64,000 bases of DNA from Hyphomonas chukchiensis (GTDB lineage Bacteria; Pseudomonadota; Alphaproteobacteria; Caulobacterales; Hyphomonadaceae): assembly GCF_000682695.1 (NCBI RefSeq), contig NZ_AWFG01000096.1, forward strand, positions 1 to 64,000, given 5' to 3'. Both the position numbers and the translations under genes were made by a program. The notes beneath the pieces were generated by a model. That model saw only the letters and a program-made list of their open reading frames with translations, had not been told where the DNA came from and did no database searches. Below are positions 45,697 through 54,557 of this stretch, piece after piece (the stretch's first letter is position 1; each line of letters begins with the position of its first letter).

Positions 45697-46401
45697 TCAG
45701 ATCAGGCCTGATGAGCGGAAGCTGGTAACGCCACCTGTGCCGGCGATGAGGTGGTCGTGGACCGTAATATCGAAAGGATCGAGCACGTCGATAATCTCGC
45801 GCGTCATATCGATATCCGCCCGCGACGGCGTCGTATCGCCGGAGGGGTGGTTGTGGACCAGTATGAGGCTTGAAGCCTGAAGTTCGAGGGCACGGCGGGC
45901 GATTTCGCGGGGGTAGACGGGGGCATGATCGACCGTTCCGTGTCCCATCACTTCGTCTGCGATCAGCTGGTTCTTGCGGTCAAGGAAGAGCACGCGGAAC
46001 TGTTCACGCTTCTCGTGCTGGAGTTCAGTGCGGACATAATCAATCAGCGCACTCCACGACGAAATCGCCGGGCGCTTGCTTATCTCCTCGCGGGAGGCGC
46101 GGGATTGAAGTTCGGCGATGGCTTTGAGATAGGCGGCGACGGTTTCGCCGATGCCTTCCACCTTCACGAGGTCAGCGCCGGGCGCAGCGAGAATGCCGGA
46201 CAGGCTGCCGAAACGGGCCATCAGGGCTTTGGCGATGGGTTTGACGTCGCGGCGGGGAATGAAGGCCATGAGGATGACCTCAAGCACTTCATAGTCTTCG
46301 AGAGCTCCAGCACCGCGCTTCAGCAGCTTGCCGCGCAACCGCTCGCGATGGCCTTGCCAGTGAGGCTTTGCATCAGGCTGGCCTTCTGTGCCCCCCGGCA
46401 T
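45697..46401 (-). CDS. radC: RadC/JAB-domain protein
   Basis: The 234-residue protein has an N-terminal helix-hairpin-helix region (HRERLRGKLLKRGAGALEDYEVLEVIL, VEGIGETVAAYLKAI) and a C-terminal JAMM/JAB1 domain. The zinc motif is LVHNHPSGDTTPSRADID, with the Glu in IADEVMGHGTVDHAPVYPREI. Despite the name, a DNA repair role for RadC is not supported in E. coli; a metalloprotease-like activity is inferred from the fold. It lies 3 nt after map, a conserved alphaproteobacterial pair. Confidence 0.93.
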   Translation of the reverse strand: MPGGTEGQPDAKPHWQGHRERLRGKLLKRGAGALEDYEVLEVILMAFIPRRDVKPIAKALMARFGSLSGILAAPGADLVKVEGIGETVAAYLKAIAELQSRASREEISKRPAISSWSALIDYVRTELQHEKREQFRVLFLDRKNQLIADEVMGHGTVDHAPVYPREIARRALELQASSLILVHNHPSGDTTPSRADIDMTREIIDVLDPFDITVHDHLIAGTGGVTSFRSSGLI

Positions 46402-46404
46402 GGC

Positions 46405-47226
46405 CTATGGCTTGACCGTGTGGGGCGTATCCAGGCCCTTCGGGGATTTGGTGAAGATCTCGACGCCGGTTTCGGTGACGCCCACCGAATGTTCGAACTG
46501 TGCCGACAGCTGGCGGTCGCGGGTCACGGCGGTCCAGCCATCGGGCAGGATCGCAGCGTCCTTGCGGCCGATGTTCAGCATCGGCTCAATAGTGAAAAAC
46601 ATGCCGGGGCGGAGTTCCGGGCCCGTACCATAGTCGGACGAGTGAACGACGTTCGGCTCGTCATGAAAAAGACGTCCTACGCCGTGGCCGCAGAAATCTT
46701 CAACCACGGAGAGACGGTTCAAGCGGGCAATCTCGGAAATCGCGCCGCCAATGTCGCCGAAACGAGCGCCGGGCTTCACGGCACTGATGCCGGCCATCAT
46801 GGCTTCATACGTGACATCCATGAGGCGCTCCGCCTTCCGCTTCACTTCGCCGACGCCGTACATGCGCGAATGGTCGCCGTGCCACCCATCGAGGATGCAG
46901 GTCACATCGATATTGGCGATGTCTCCTTCCTTCAGAGGCTTGGGGCCTGGAATGCCGTGGCAGATCACGTGATTGAGCGAGATGCAGGATGCGTGGCGAT
47001 AGCCGCGATAGCCGATCGTCGCCGACTGGGCGCCATGGTCGAGCACAAACTCGCGCACCAGATCATCCAGATACTGTGTCGTCACACCGGGTTTCACTTC
47101 GCCCACGAGCATGTCGAGGCATTCCGCGACCAGCCGCCCGGCCTTGCGCATGCCTTCGAAGCCTTCCGCATCATGGATGCGGATTTCACCAGTGCGCATG
47201 GGAAGAAGGGCGGTTGAGTCATTCAT
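46405..47226 (-). CDS. map: Methionine aminopeptidase (type I)
   Basis: Map removes the initiator Met from nascent proteins. The 273-residue protein has the pita-bread fold. Metal ligands are visible in NIDVTCILDGWHGDHSRMYG, CGHGVGRLFHDEPNV, TIEPMLNIG and AQFEHSVGVTETGVEI, plus the substrate His in LNHVICHGIPG. I use the ATG at 47226, preceded by GGAAAG, over a TTG at 47256. It is followed directly by radC. Confidence 0.96.
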   Translation of the reverse strand: MNDSTALLPMRTGEIRIHDAEGFEGMRKAGRLVAECLDMLVGEVKPGVTTQYLDDLVREFVLDHGAQSATIGYRGYRHASCISLNHVICHGIPGPKPLKEGDIANIDVTCILDGWHGDHSRMYGVGEVKRKAERLMDVTYEAMMAGISAVKPGARFGDIGGAISEIARLNRLSVVEDFCGHGVGRLFHDEPNVVHSSDYGTGPELRPGMFFTIEPMLNIGRKDAAILPDGWTAVTRDRQLSAQFEHSVGVTETGVEIFTKSPKGLDTPHTVKP

Positions 47227-47300
47227 GAAAGTAGCTTTCCGGTCTATGGGCCGCAATGTGGCAGTGATTGCGGAAAATTTCTACCCCGCGCCCTGTGAAA

Positions 47301-47741
47301 TCAGGCTTCCAGACTGGCATCCAGGCTGATGTCGATGGCGCCAAGCGCCACGGAGACCGGGCAGGATTCCTTGGCCTTTGTGGCAATCGCCTTGAAATCC
47401 GCTTCGCTGGCACCCGGAACCTTGCCGACAAGGGTAATGGCGCTGCTGGTAATCTTGAAGCCGCCGCTGTCTTTCGGTTCGACTGTCACGACAGCCTTGG
47501 CATCGAGCTTGTCGGCGGGTGTGCCATTGTCAGCAAGCATGGCCGAGAGTTGCATGGCGAAGCAGCCTGCATGGGCGGCGGCGAGCAATTCTTCCGGATT
47601 GGTGCCGGACTTGCCGCTCTCGTCCTCGAACCGGGCCTTGAAGGAATAGCCATGGCTCTTGAGGGCACCGCTTTGGGTGTCGATCGTGCCGGTGCCGTCC
47701 TTGAGGGCGCCTTTCCAGATGGCTGTTGCATGACGTTTCAT
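47301..47741 (-). CDS. osmC: OsmC-family peroxiredoxin
   Basis: OsmC-type proteins reduce organic hydroperoxides with a pair of cysteines. The 146-residue protein matches the OsmC (rather than Ohr) branch: the start ATAIWKGALKDGTGTI, the GTNPEELLAAAHAGCFAMQLSAML segment with the first Cys, and KAKESCPVSVAL with the second. It stands alone between map and the convergent-facing serine hydrolase gene. The DNA upstream shows no clear regulator site. Confidence 0.93.
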   Translation of the reverse strand: MKRHATAIWKGALKDGTGTIDTQSGALKSHGYSFKARFEDESGKSGTNPEELLAAAHAGCFAMQLSAMLADNGTPADKLDAKAVVTVEPKDSGGFKITSSAITLVGKVPGASEADFKAIATKAKESCPVSVALGAIDISLDASLEA

Positions 47742-47905
47742 GAGTCGCTCCTTGCTGTGGAATTTTTGGGTTCATTGAAGGGAATGCGCCGCGTGGGCCG
47801 ATGTTCCGGCGGTGTCCTCAGTCCGACGCTTGCCCTTGGGTTCCTTGTTGCTTTGGCCGGGATGGGAGCTATCCTCCGGCAAAATCAAAAGGGGAGCCGA
47901 ACGCC

Positions 47906-49291
47906 ATGAGAGAACCTGCTCACTACCTGAAGAGCCTTGCGGCCAGCTTCCTTCTTGCGGCCGCAGTTGCCTGCGCCGCCACGGCGCCCGAAGCTGCGCC
48001 AGCCCCATCGTCGCTGGCACCCGCTGCGGAGGCGGCAGGCGCACCAGCACCTGCTGCTGACAAGACGTTTGACGCGCTTGAAGCCTCAGCCTCCGGCAAG
48101 GGGTTCACGCAGGCGGGCATTGTGGCACTGGATGCGGCCATGGCTGCAGCCGTTGATGACGGCGCCGTCAAAGGCATATCGACCCTGCTCGTGAAGGATG
48201 GGCACGTGGCCCACTATTACGAGCATGGAATCATGCGCGCCGCCGATCAGGCGCCCATCAAGGAAGATACGATCTTCCGTATCTATTCCATGTCCAAGCC
48301 GATTACGGGTGTCGCCCTGATGACGCTGTACGAGCAGGGCGCGTTCAGCCTGGACGACCCGATCACGAAATTCGTACCGGAGTTTGCCGATCTCAAAGTG
48401 CTGAAGGGAGTGGACGCGGACGGCAAGATGATCGTCGAAGATATGGATCACGTGCCGACCATGCGCGAGCTGATGAGCCATACGGCTGGTTTCGGTTATG
48501 GGCTTGGCGGTGATGACCCGGTCAACACCGCGTTCCGCGAACAGGGCGTGCTCGCCTCGCCGGATCTCGACACGTACATCCCCAAAGTTGCCGGCATTCC
48601 GCTACTGTTCCAGCCGGGCAGCAACTGGTCCTACAGCACGGCCGTCGATATCCAGGGCTACATCGTCCAGAAGATTTCGGGCAAGCCATTCGGGGAATAC
48701 CTGGAGGAGACAATCTTCACGCCGCTCGGCATGACAGATACAGCCTTCTTTGTACCTGAGGAAAAGCGCGACAGGTTTTCCGATGTGTTCACACACTCGC
48801 CCGAAACCGGCGAACTGGTGCCGCTGGACGATCCGCGCTTTGCCTATCGCGAAGGCGCGTTTGGCATGGAAGCGGGCGGGCACGGGCTCGTCTCGACGCT
48901 CGCCGATTATGCCCGTTTCTGCCAGATGCTTGTGGATGGCGGCGAGTTGAACGGCACACGCATTCTGAAACCCGAGACCGTGAAGTTGATGCGCACGAAT
49001 GTGCTGCCGGAAACCTTCCACCTCTTCTCGGATGGCAACAGCGTCAATCCGGAACGGGCCGGACACGGCTTCGGACTGGATTTCGGCGTTCTGGTGGATC
49101 CGGCCCCGACGGGCACTTTGATGCCAACCGGAACCTATTACTGGGGTGGTGCCGCCGGCACATGGTTCTGGATCGACCCGGTCAACGACCTGTTCTTTAT
49201 CGGCATGGTCCAGGTATTCCCGGCGGGAAGCATGGATAATGCCTTCCGCAAGGAGTCCGGTGATCTCGTCTATGAGGCACTTGCCAAGTGA
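47906..49291 (+). CDS. Serine hydrolase, class C beta-lactamase-like
   Basis: The 461-residue exported protein has a lipoprotein-like signal (LLAAAVAC) and an Ala/Pro-rich linker. A class C beta-lactamase/esterase domain follows. The SxxK motif is SMSK, the Tyr motif YSTA (YxN position degenerate) and HGLVSTLADYARF the third box. These proteins are usually esterases or peptidases rather than true beta-lactamases. GGGGAGC precedes the ATG at 47906. The stop overlaps the next gene (GTGA). Substrate unknown. Confidence 0.88.
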   Translation: MREPAHYLKSLAASFLLAAAVACAATAPEAAPAPSSLAPAAEAAGAPAPAADKTFDALEASASGKGFTQAGIVALDAAMAAAVDDGAVKGISTLLVKDGHVAHYYEHGIMRAADQAPIKEDTIFRIYSMSKPITGVALMTLYEQGAFSLDDPITKFVPEFADLKVLKGVDADGKMIVEDMDHVPTMRELMSHTAGFGYGLGGDDPVNTAFREQGVLASPDLDTYIPKVAGIPLLFQPGSNWSYSTAVDIQGYIVQKISGKPFGEYLEETIFTPLGMTDTAFFVPEEKRDRFSDVFTHSPETGELVPLDDPRFAYREGAFGMEAGGHGLVSTLADYARFCQMLVDGGELNGTRILKPETVKLMRTNVLPETFHLFSDGNSVNPERAGHGFGLDFGVLVDPAPTGTLMPTGTYYWGGAAGTWFWIDPVNDLFFIGMVQVFPAGSMDNAFRKESGDLVYEALAK

Positions 49292-50061
49292 CCGAAACTC
49301 CACCCACCGCAGCTGTGCTGCTGATTGGCGACGAACTCCTCTCGGGGCGCACGCGCGACATCAACCTGCAGCAGATCGCCACCTATCTCGGCCCGCTTGG
49401 TATTCCGGTTGTTGAATCGCGTACCGTTTCCGATGTGCAGGCGAGCATCGTCAAGGCGGTGAACGACCTGCGCGCGGAATACACCTATGTCTTCACGACG
49501 GGCGGTATCGGCCCGACGCATGATGACATCACGGCGGACGCCATTGCGGCGGCCTTTGGCGTCGGTATTGGCGAGCATCCGGAAGTCATCGCCATGCTGG
49601 CCGAGCGCTATGCCGAGATGAAGACCGAGTTCACGCCCGCCCGCCGGCGCATGGCGCGTGTGCCGCATGGAGCAAGCCTCGTCGCCAATCCGGTGTCGGG
49701 CGCGCCGGGCTTCCAGATGGAGAACGTGTTCACGCTGGCCGGTGTGCCGCAGGTTGCCCGGGCCATGCTGGAAGATATCGGACCGCGCCTTCGCACGGGC
49801 GCCGTTGTGCATAAAGTGACCATTCGCGGCGTCGGCCTGCGGGAGGGCGATATTGCGGAGCCGCTGGGCGCGCTGGCGGTTGAGATGCCGAACGTCTCTT
49901 TCGGATCATACCCCTGGTTCCGGTCGGTTGGGGACAATGGCGTCCATCTCGTGGCGAGTACGATTCATCCCGATCTGATCGACACGATCGTCGAGCGGTT
50001 GGAAGCCATCATCTCCGCCACGGGCGTCACGCCGGAGCGCTTGACGGAGGAGGCCGGATGA
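49288..50061 (+). CDS. CinA-like molybdopterin-binding domain protein
   Basis: The 257-residue protein consists mainly of the MoCF/MoeA-like fold found at the N-terminus of CinA. GDELLSGRTRDINLQQIATYL and TTGGIGPTHDDITADAIA are signature motifs. The C-terminal nicotinamide-nucleotide deamidase domain of full CinA is absent, so this is the short stand-alone form common in alphaproteobacteria. The GTG start at 49288 overlaps the upstream hydrolase stop by four bases. Function unknown. Confidence 0.88.
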   Translation: MTETPPTAAVLLIGDELLSGRTRDINLQQIATYLGPLGIPVVESRTVSDVQASIVKAVNDLRAEYTYVFTTGGIGPTHDDITADAIAAAFGVGIGEHPEVIAMLAERYAEMKTEFTPARRRMARVPHGASLVANPVSGAPGFQMENVFTLAGVPQVARAMLEDIGPRLRTGAVVHKVTIRGVGLREGDIAEPLGALAVEMPNVSFGSYPWFRSVGDNGVHLVASTIHPDLIDTIVERLEAIISATGVTPERLTEEAG

Positions 50062-50546
50062 TCGCCGTCCTGAAGCGCACGCCGGTGATCTGGGGCCTGT
50101 TCATTGCACAGCTCCTGATCTTTCCGTGCTTTGCGCTATTCAGTGATGCCGTTGGCGGTCGCTATCTCGATACAATCACCACGGGCGAAGGATGCCGCGC
50201 ACTGATCGCCGCGATGACCGAGGCGCAGCGCAATGCGCATTTCTGGATCACGGTGCTGCTCGATACAGCCTACCCGTTGGCCTATGGCGGGTTTTTCGCG
50301 GCCATGGCGCTGCGCTTCTTCGGGCGATACGGGCCACTTACGGCCTTGCCGGCGCTGGCGACCATCATTGTCGACCTGACAGAGAACACGGTGCAGGCGC
50401 TGGCGCTCTCTGGCGCGGCGGATGCGCTTGACGCAAAGTCATGGTTGACGCCCCTCAAGTTCGGGCTGTTTTTCCTCGCTGCGGCGATCGCCCTTATCGC
50501 CCTGGTCATTGCCGTGGCTCATCTTTTCCGAAAACGGAAAGCCTGA
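50058..50546 (+). CDS. Membrane protein of unknown function
   Basis: The 162-residue protein has about four membrane helices (VIWGLFIAQLLIFPCFALF, FWITVLLDTAYPLAYGGFFAAMAL, LTALPALATIIVDLTENTVQAL, KFGLFFLAAAIALIALVIAVAHLF), with a basic C-terminus. I recognise no family. It overlaps the CinA-like gene by ATGA and ends 49 nt before the enoyl-CoA hydratase gene, so it belongs to the same plus-strand run. Confidence 0.75.
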   Translation: MIAVLKRTPVIWGLFIAQLLIFPCFALFSDAVGGRYLDTITTGEGCRALIAAMTEAQRNAHFWITVLLDTAYPLAYGGFFAAMALRFFGRYGPLTALPALATIIVDLTENTVQALALSGAADALDAKSWLTPLKFGLFFLAAAIALIALVIAVAHLFRKRKA

Positions 50547-50595
50547 CCGGGCCGGCGTGATCCAGCGCCAACACATATCAGAAGGAGACGGCATC

Positions 50596-51369
50596 ATGGC
50601 CGAGAACATTATCCAGGTTGAGCGCGACGGCGCGGTTGCCATTGTCACGCTGAACCGGCCGGATGCGCTGAACGCCCTCAGCCGCGCGCTGCGCACCGAG
50701 ATTTCCCGCGTCTTCATGGAGCTGAAGGGCGATGCCGAAATCCGCGCTGTTGTCCTGACGGGCGCAGGCCGCGCTTTCACGGCAGGCGTTGACCTGAAAG
50801 AGGCGGGCGAGACCGGTTTTGCGCTCGGCGCTGACGGCGGTTCGATCGATATCGCGAAGGCTATCGGCGAATATCCCTGGCCGGTGATCGGCGCGATCAA
50901 TGGCTTTGCCATTACGGGCGGCTTCGAACTGGCGCTCATGTGCGACGTGCTCCTGGCTTCCGAGAACGCGAAGTTCGCCGACACGCATGCCCGCGTCGGC
51001 ATCATGCCGGGCTGGGGCCTGTCGCAGAAGCTGTCCCGCCTGATCGGCACGAGCCGCGCCAAGGAACTGTCCTTCACCGGCAACTTCCTTGATGCCGAGA
51101 CAGCTGAACGCTGGGGCCTCGTCAACCGCGTCTACAAGGCCGACGAGCTGCTTCCCGCCGCGCGCAAGATGGCGCACGAGATGACGAGCTGTGATCCGGT
51201 GCTGCTGCGCGGTTACAAGAAGATGATTGATGATGGGTTCGCCATGCCTTTCGGCGAAGCCCTGAAGGAAGAGGTCCGCCGCTCGGCTGCGCATGCCGCC
51301 AGCGTCACAGCCGAAAGCGTCGAGGCGGCCCGCAAGAAGGTCACCGAACGCGGCCGTGGCCTGAACTAG
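50596..51369 (+). CDS. Enoyl-CoA hydratase/isomerase family protein
   Basis: The 257-residue crotonase-fold protein has the acyl-CoA oxyanion segments RAFTAGVDLKEAGE and FAITGGFELALMCDVLLA. The catalytic Glu position is GWGLSQKLSRL, one of the usual hydratase Glu residues being replaced by the FAD/THARVG context, so the exact reaction is uncertain. GAAGGAG precedes the ATG at 50596. It is followed 18 nt later by a thiolase gene, forming a fatty-acid beta-oxidation pair. Confidence 0.9.
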   Translation: MAENIIQVERDGAVAIVTLNRPDALNALSRALRTEISRVFMELKGDAEIRAVVLTGAGRAFTAGVDLKEAGETGFALGADGGSIDIAKAIGEYPWPVIGAINGFAITGGFELALMCDVLLASENAKFADTHARVGIMPGWGLSQKLSRLIGTSRAKELSFTGNFLDAETAERWGLVNRVYKADELLPAARKMAHEMTSCDPVLLRGYKKMIDDGFAMPFGEALKEEVRRSAAHAASVTAESVEAARKKVTERGRGLN

Positions 51370-51387
51370 AAGACTGAGGAAACACCA

Positions 51388-52599
51388 ATGAGAGACGTCG
51401 TAATCTGTGAGCCTGTTCGCACGGCTGTGGGGGGCTTTGGCGGGGCCTACAAGACCGTTCATGCCCACGAACTGGCGAGCCACGTCATCCGCGAACTCAT
51501 GGCGCGGACCTCCGTGCCGGCCGAGGCGGTCGAGGACTGCCTGTTTGCGCAATGCTATCCGACCATGGAAGCCCCGGCCTTCGGGCGGATGGTGGCGCTG
51601 GACGCCGGCCTGACCACGACAACGGGCGGTTACCAGATCGACCGGCGTTGCGGCTCGGGCCTGCAGGCGGTGATCAATGCGGTAATGCAGGTCGCGACCG
51701 GCGCGAACGACCTCGTCCTCGCGGGCGGAGCGGAGAGCATGTCCAATGCGCCTTTCTTTTCGATCGACATGCGCTGGGACATCAAGGGCGAAGGCGTGAT
51801 GCTGCAGGATGGCCTCTCACGCGGACGTTATACGGCCGGCGGCAAGTTCCACCCGGTTCCGGGTGGCATGATCGAAACGGCGGAAAATCTGCGCCGCGAT
51901 TACCAGATCACCCGCGAAGCGCAGGACGCATTCGCGCTCGCCTCACATCAGAGAGCCGCAGCGGCCCAGAAAGCGGGCAAGTTTGCCGACGAGATCGTTC
52001 CGTTCACCGTGAAAGGCCGTAAGGGTGACACGGTTGTCGTCGAGGATGAGCATATCCGCCCGGATTCCACACTGGAGAAACTTTCGTCCCTTCGGCCTAT
52101 CAGGGGCAAGGCAGATCCGGATGCCACCGTCACGGCGGGCAATGCGTCCGGCCAGAATGATGGCGCGGCGGCGTGTATTGTCTGCACGCGTGAAGCGGCG
52201 GAGAAATACGGGCTGAAGCCGCTGGGGCGGCTCGTCTCCTGGTCTGTCGCCGGTGTCGGTCCGGAAGTCATGGGCATCGGGCCGGTGCCATCGACGCAAA
52301 AGGCGCTGAAGCAGGCGGGTATCGAGATCAAGGATCTCGACGTGATCGAGCTGAACGAGGCTTTTGCCTCGCAGGTTCTGGCCTGCACCAAGGCGCTGGG
52401 CTTCTCGGATGGCGACATGCAACGCCTCAATCCCAATGGATCGGGCATTTCGCTGGGCCACCCGGTGGGCGCAACGGGCGTGCGAATTCTGACGACCCTG
52501 CTGCGCGAGATGGATCGGCAGGAAGCGCGTTACGGCCTCGAAACCATGTGTATCGGTGGCGGGCAGGGCCTTGCTGCCGTGTTTGAACGGGTTTCCTGA
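51388..52599 (+). CDS. Acetyl-CoA C-acyltransferase (thiolase)
   Basis: The 403-residue enzyme is a full-length thiolase that cleaves 3-ketoacyl-CoA or condenses acetyl-CoA. The nucleophile Cys lies in RRCGSGLQAV (about residue 91). The other motifs are LNEAFASQVLACT, NPNGSGISLGHPVGATG with the His, and CIGGGQGLAAVFE with the second Cys. It follows the enoyl-CoA hydratase gene and is probably in its operon. Chain-length preference cannot be told from sequence. Confidence 0.95.
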   Translation: MRDVVICEPVRTAVGGFGGAYKTVHAHELASHVIRELMARTSVPAEAVEDCLFAQCYPTMEAPAFGRMVALDAGLTTTTGGYQIDRRCGSGLQAVINAVMQVATGANDLVLAGGAESMSNAPFFSIDMRWDIKGEGVMLQDGLSRGRYTAGGKFHPVPGGMIETAENLRRDYQITREAQDAFALASHQRAAAAQKAGKFADEIVPFTVKGRKGDTVVVEDEHIRPDSTLEKLSSLRPIRGKADPDATVTAGNASGQNDGAAACIVCTREAAEKYGLKPLGRLVSWSVAGVGPEVMGIGPVPSTQKALKQAGIEIKDLDVIELNEAFASQVLACTKALGFSDGDMQRLNPNGSGISLGHPVGATGVRILTTLLREMDRQEARYGLETMCIGGGQGLAAVFERVS

Positions 52600-52608
52600 C
52601 AGTCTCGG

Positions 52609-52635
52609 GCCGGGCTGGCGCTTGCCAAGCCCGGC
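52609..52635 (+). terminator. Hairpin after the thiolase gene
   Basis: Arms GCCGGGCT-GGC and GCC-AAGCCCGGC pair with one bulge just before the tRNA gene. There is no T-tract. Confidence 0.5.
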
Positions 52636-52660
52636 GGCGACGAATACTCACAATCGGCAC

Positions 52661-52747
52661 GCGGGCGTGGCGAAATTGGTATACGCAAGGGACTTAAAAT
52701 CCCTCGGCCGCAAGGCCTTGCCGGTTCAAGCCCGGCCGCCCGCACCA
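52661..52747 (+). tRNA. tRNA-Leu (anticodon UAA)
   Basis: The acceptor arms GCGGGCG and CGCCCGC pair perfectly, discriminator A is at 52744 and the CCA end is encoded (52745-52747). The anticodon loop is CTTAAAA with anticodon TAA flanked by the stem AGGGA/TCCCT. The long variable arm (CGGCCGCAAGGCCTT) is typical of class II tRNAs, and the T arm is GCCGG-TTCAAGC-CCGGC. Confidence 0.97.
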
Positions 52748-52950
52748 TGCTGTCTGGCCTGGGGGCAGTGTATCCAAAATATCACATTTCCCGGAATCTG
52801 GGGGTTTTTGGCCCGCATGGCGCCATATTCGTCCTCTATCCCCCATGCGAATTGGGAATGACACCTATATAGCCCCCGACGGAACCAATCGGGTCCGGAA
52901 TACATATCTACAGAGCGGATCGGGAAAATCTGACTCGAAGGACAAACAAG

Positions 52951-53487
52951 ATGCTACGCTCACTCATCGTCTCTACAAGTTTCGCACTCATGGCGCTCTC
53001 TGCACAGGCCAGCCCCGAGGCTGAAGCCTTGATTGCGGGCACCGCCACTGAGATTTCCAATGCCGAAGCCAGTGAAAATACCATCAAACAGGCTGTGGAC
53101 ATTGATGCCATCGCCAACTTCACGCTTGGCAAATATTCGCACCGGGTCAGCGATGCCGACAAGGCGCGCTTCAAGACCGCGTTCGAGAAATTCCTCGTCG
53201 GCACGTTCCAGGACCAGAAGAACAAGCTGAAGAATGCCAAGGTCGACGTGATCGGCTCCGTTGATCGCAATGACAAGGATTCGGTCGTTGAAACCCGCGT
53301 GACGCAGAAGGGTGAAGACCCGCAGACGGTTCGCTGGCGTGTGATTGAGCGCAATGGTGAATGGCGCGTCGTTGACGTGGAAGTCCTTGGCCTGTGGCTC
53401 GCCATAGAGCAACGCGCCCAGATCGCGGCCATTCTCGACAAACCGCGCGCCACGATTGACGATGCCATTGCGGCTCTGGATTCCTGA
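52951..53487 (+). CDS. MlaC-family phospholipid-binding protein
   Basis: The 178-residue periplasmic protein has a signal peptide (MLRSLIVSTSFALMALSAQA) and an MlaC/Ttg2D fold. The core IDAIANFTLGKYSHRVSDADKARFKTAF and the pattern WRVIERNGEWRVVDVEVLGLWLAIEQRAQIAAIL are typical. MlaC carries phospholipids between the outer membrane and the inner-membrane MlaFEDB complex. No other mla genes are adjacent. A strong terminator follows. Confidence 0.9.
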   Translation: MLRSLIVSTSFALMALSAQASPEAEALIAGTATEISNAEASENTIKQAVDIDAIANFTLGKYSHRVSDADKARFKTAFEKFLVGTFQDQKNKLKNAKVDVIGSVDRNDKDSVVETRVTQKGEDPQTVRWRVIERNGEWRVVDVEVLGLWLAIEQRAQIAAILDKPRATIDDAIAALDS

Positions 53488-53520
53488 GTCGAACCGCTTC
53501 AAAGCCATTAGATAACACGA

Positions 53521-53553
53521 GGGCGCCAGCGCAGCTGGCGCCCTTATCTTATT
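53521..53553 (+). terminator. Terminator after the mlaC-like gene
   Basis: A perfect 10-bp stem (GGGCGCCAGC/GCTGGCGCCC) with a GCA loop is followed by TTATCTTATT. Confidence 0.88.
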
Positions 53554-53612
53554 GTGATGCAGCGTTGATTGGGGCACTTTCCCCGCAACATTATCAGGGG
53601 ACCTATTCGACA

Positions 53613-54536
53613 ATGTCTTTGAACTTCAAAAGCCAGCTCCAGAATCTGGATGGAATTTACGCTGCCTTGTTTTCCGCGGCTGAAATCATTTACGCCGAAC
53701 TCAAGAAAGGCGCTGGCCTGAAGTTTGCTACATCGAGCAACGAGTCCGGTGATGACCAGATCGAACTGGACGTGATTGCCGACGAAGCCTTCTTCGATGC
53801 GCTCAAGCGCGATGGAAATGTCAGGTATGTTGTATCCGAAGAGCGTCCGGGCCTGAACAAGGTTTCAGATGGACGCTACAGCGTGGCCCTTGATCCGCTG
53901 GACGGCTCAAAATCCGCGCTGGTCGGCATCCCGTCAGGCGCCATCTTCGGTGTTTTCGAGAATGCTGAAGTCGCGAAGGACTTCAATGGCAAGAATATCG
54001 TAAGCGGCGGATTCTTCGTTTTCGGCATGAACCTGGAAGCCTACTTCGCGGATGGCGACAAGGTCTACAAGGGCATCTTCAACCAGGATACGTCCGAGTG
54101 GAAGGTTCTGCCGATAGAAGGCGGCCTGCCGTCAGCAGATGTTCTGGCGATCAATGGCCAGAACCAGATGGTTTGGGATGCATGGCTGCAGGCGCACTAT
54201 GCCGACTTGCTCGACACCCATAATGGCACGACGAAACCTCACAATATGCGCTGGTACGCGTCCATGGTTTCGGACATGAAGCGCATGGTCCTGCAAGGCG
54301 GCCTGTTTGTTTATCCGCGCGCCAATATCAAGGGCTATGAAGAGGGCAAGCTTCGCCTCGTCTACGAGGCAATTCCCATGGCATTCCTGATCGCCGCCAT
54401 GGGCGGGTCTTCAACGGATGGCGACCAGTCCCTTCTCGATCTTCCGGTTGAAACCCTCCACCAGAAGACAGCGGTCTTCATCGGGGAGAAGAGCAAGATT
54501 GAACGGGTCGAAGCGGCCAAGAGAAACCACGCCTAA
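53613..54536 (+). CDS. fbp: Fructose-1,6-bisphosphatase class 1
   Basis: This gluconeogenic enzyme removes the 1-phosphate of fructose 1,6-bisphosphate. The 307-residue protein contains the metal-site motif VALDPLDGSKSALVG, canonical DPLDGSSN, with a Ser-Asn to Lys-Ser change. The segment RWYASMVSDMKRMVLQGGLFVYPRA and the phosphate-site region KLRLVYEAIPMAFLIAAMGG are typical. The Glu is present in YVVSEERPGL. The ATG at 53613 is used; an upstream ATG at 53565 would add unconserved residues. It is monocistronic. Confidence 0.93.
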   Translation: MSLNFKSQLQNLDGIYAALFSAAEIIYAELKKGAGLKFATSSNESGDDQIELDVIADEAFFDALKRDGNVRYVVSEERPGLNKVSDGRYSVALDPLDGSKSALVGIPSGAIFGVFENAEVAKDFNGKNIVSGGFFVFGMNLEAYFADGDKVYKGIFNQDTSEWKVLPIEGGLPSADVLAINGQNQMVWDAWLQAHYADLLDTHNGTTKPHNMRWYASMVSDMKRMVLQGGLFVYPRANIKGYEEGKLRLVYEAIPMAFLIAAMGGSSTDGDQSLLDLPVETLHQKTAVFIGEKSKIERVEAAKRNHA

Positions 54537-54557
54537 CGCACTCCACACCCCTCCGGC

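Noticed and set aside
47906-49291. A true beta-lactamase
   Set aside because: The motifs fit class C-like esterases or peptidases; the YxN motif is degenerate and the protein is longer, with a lipoprotein-type signal.
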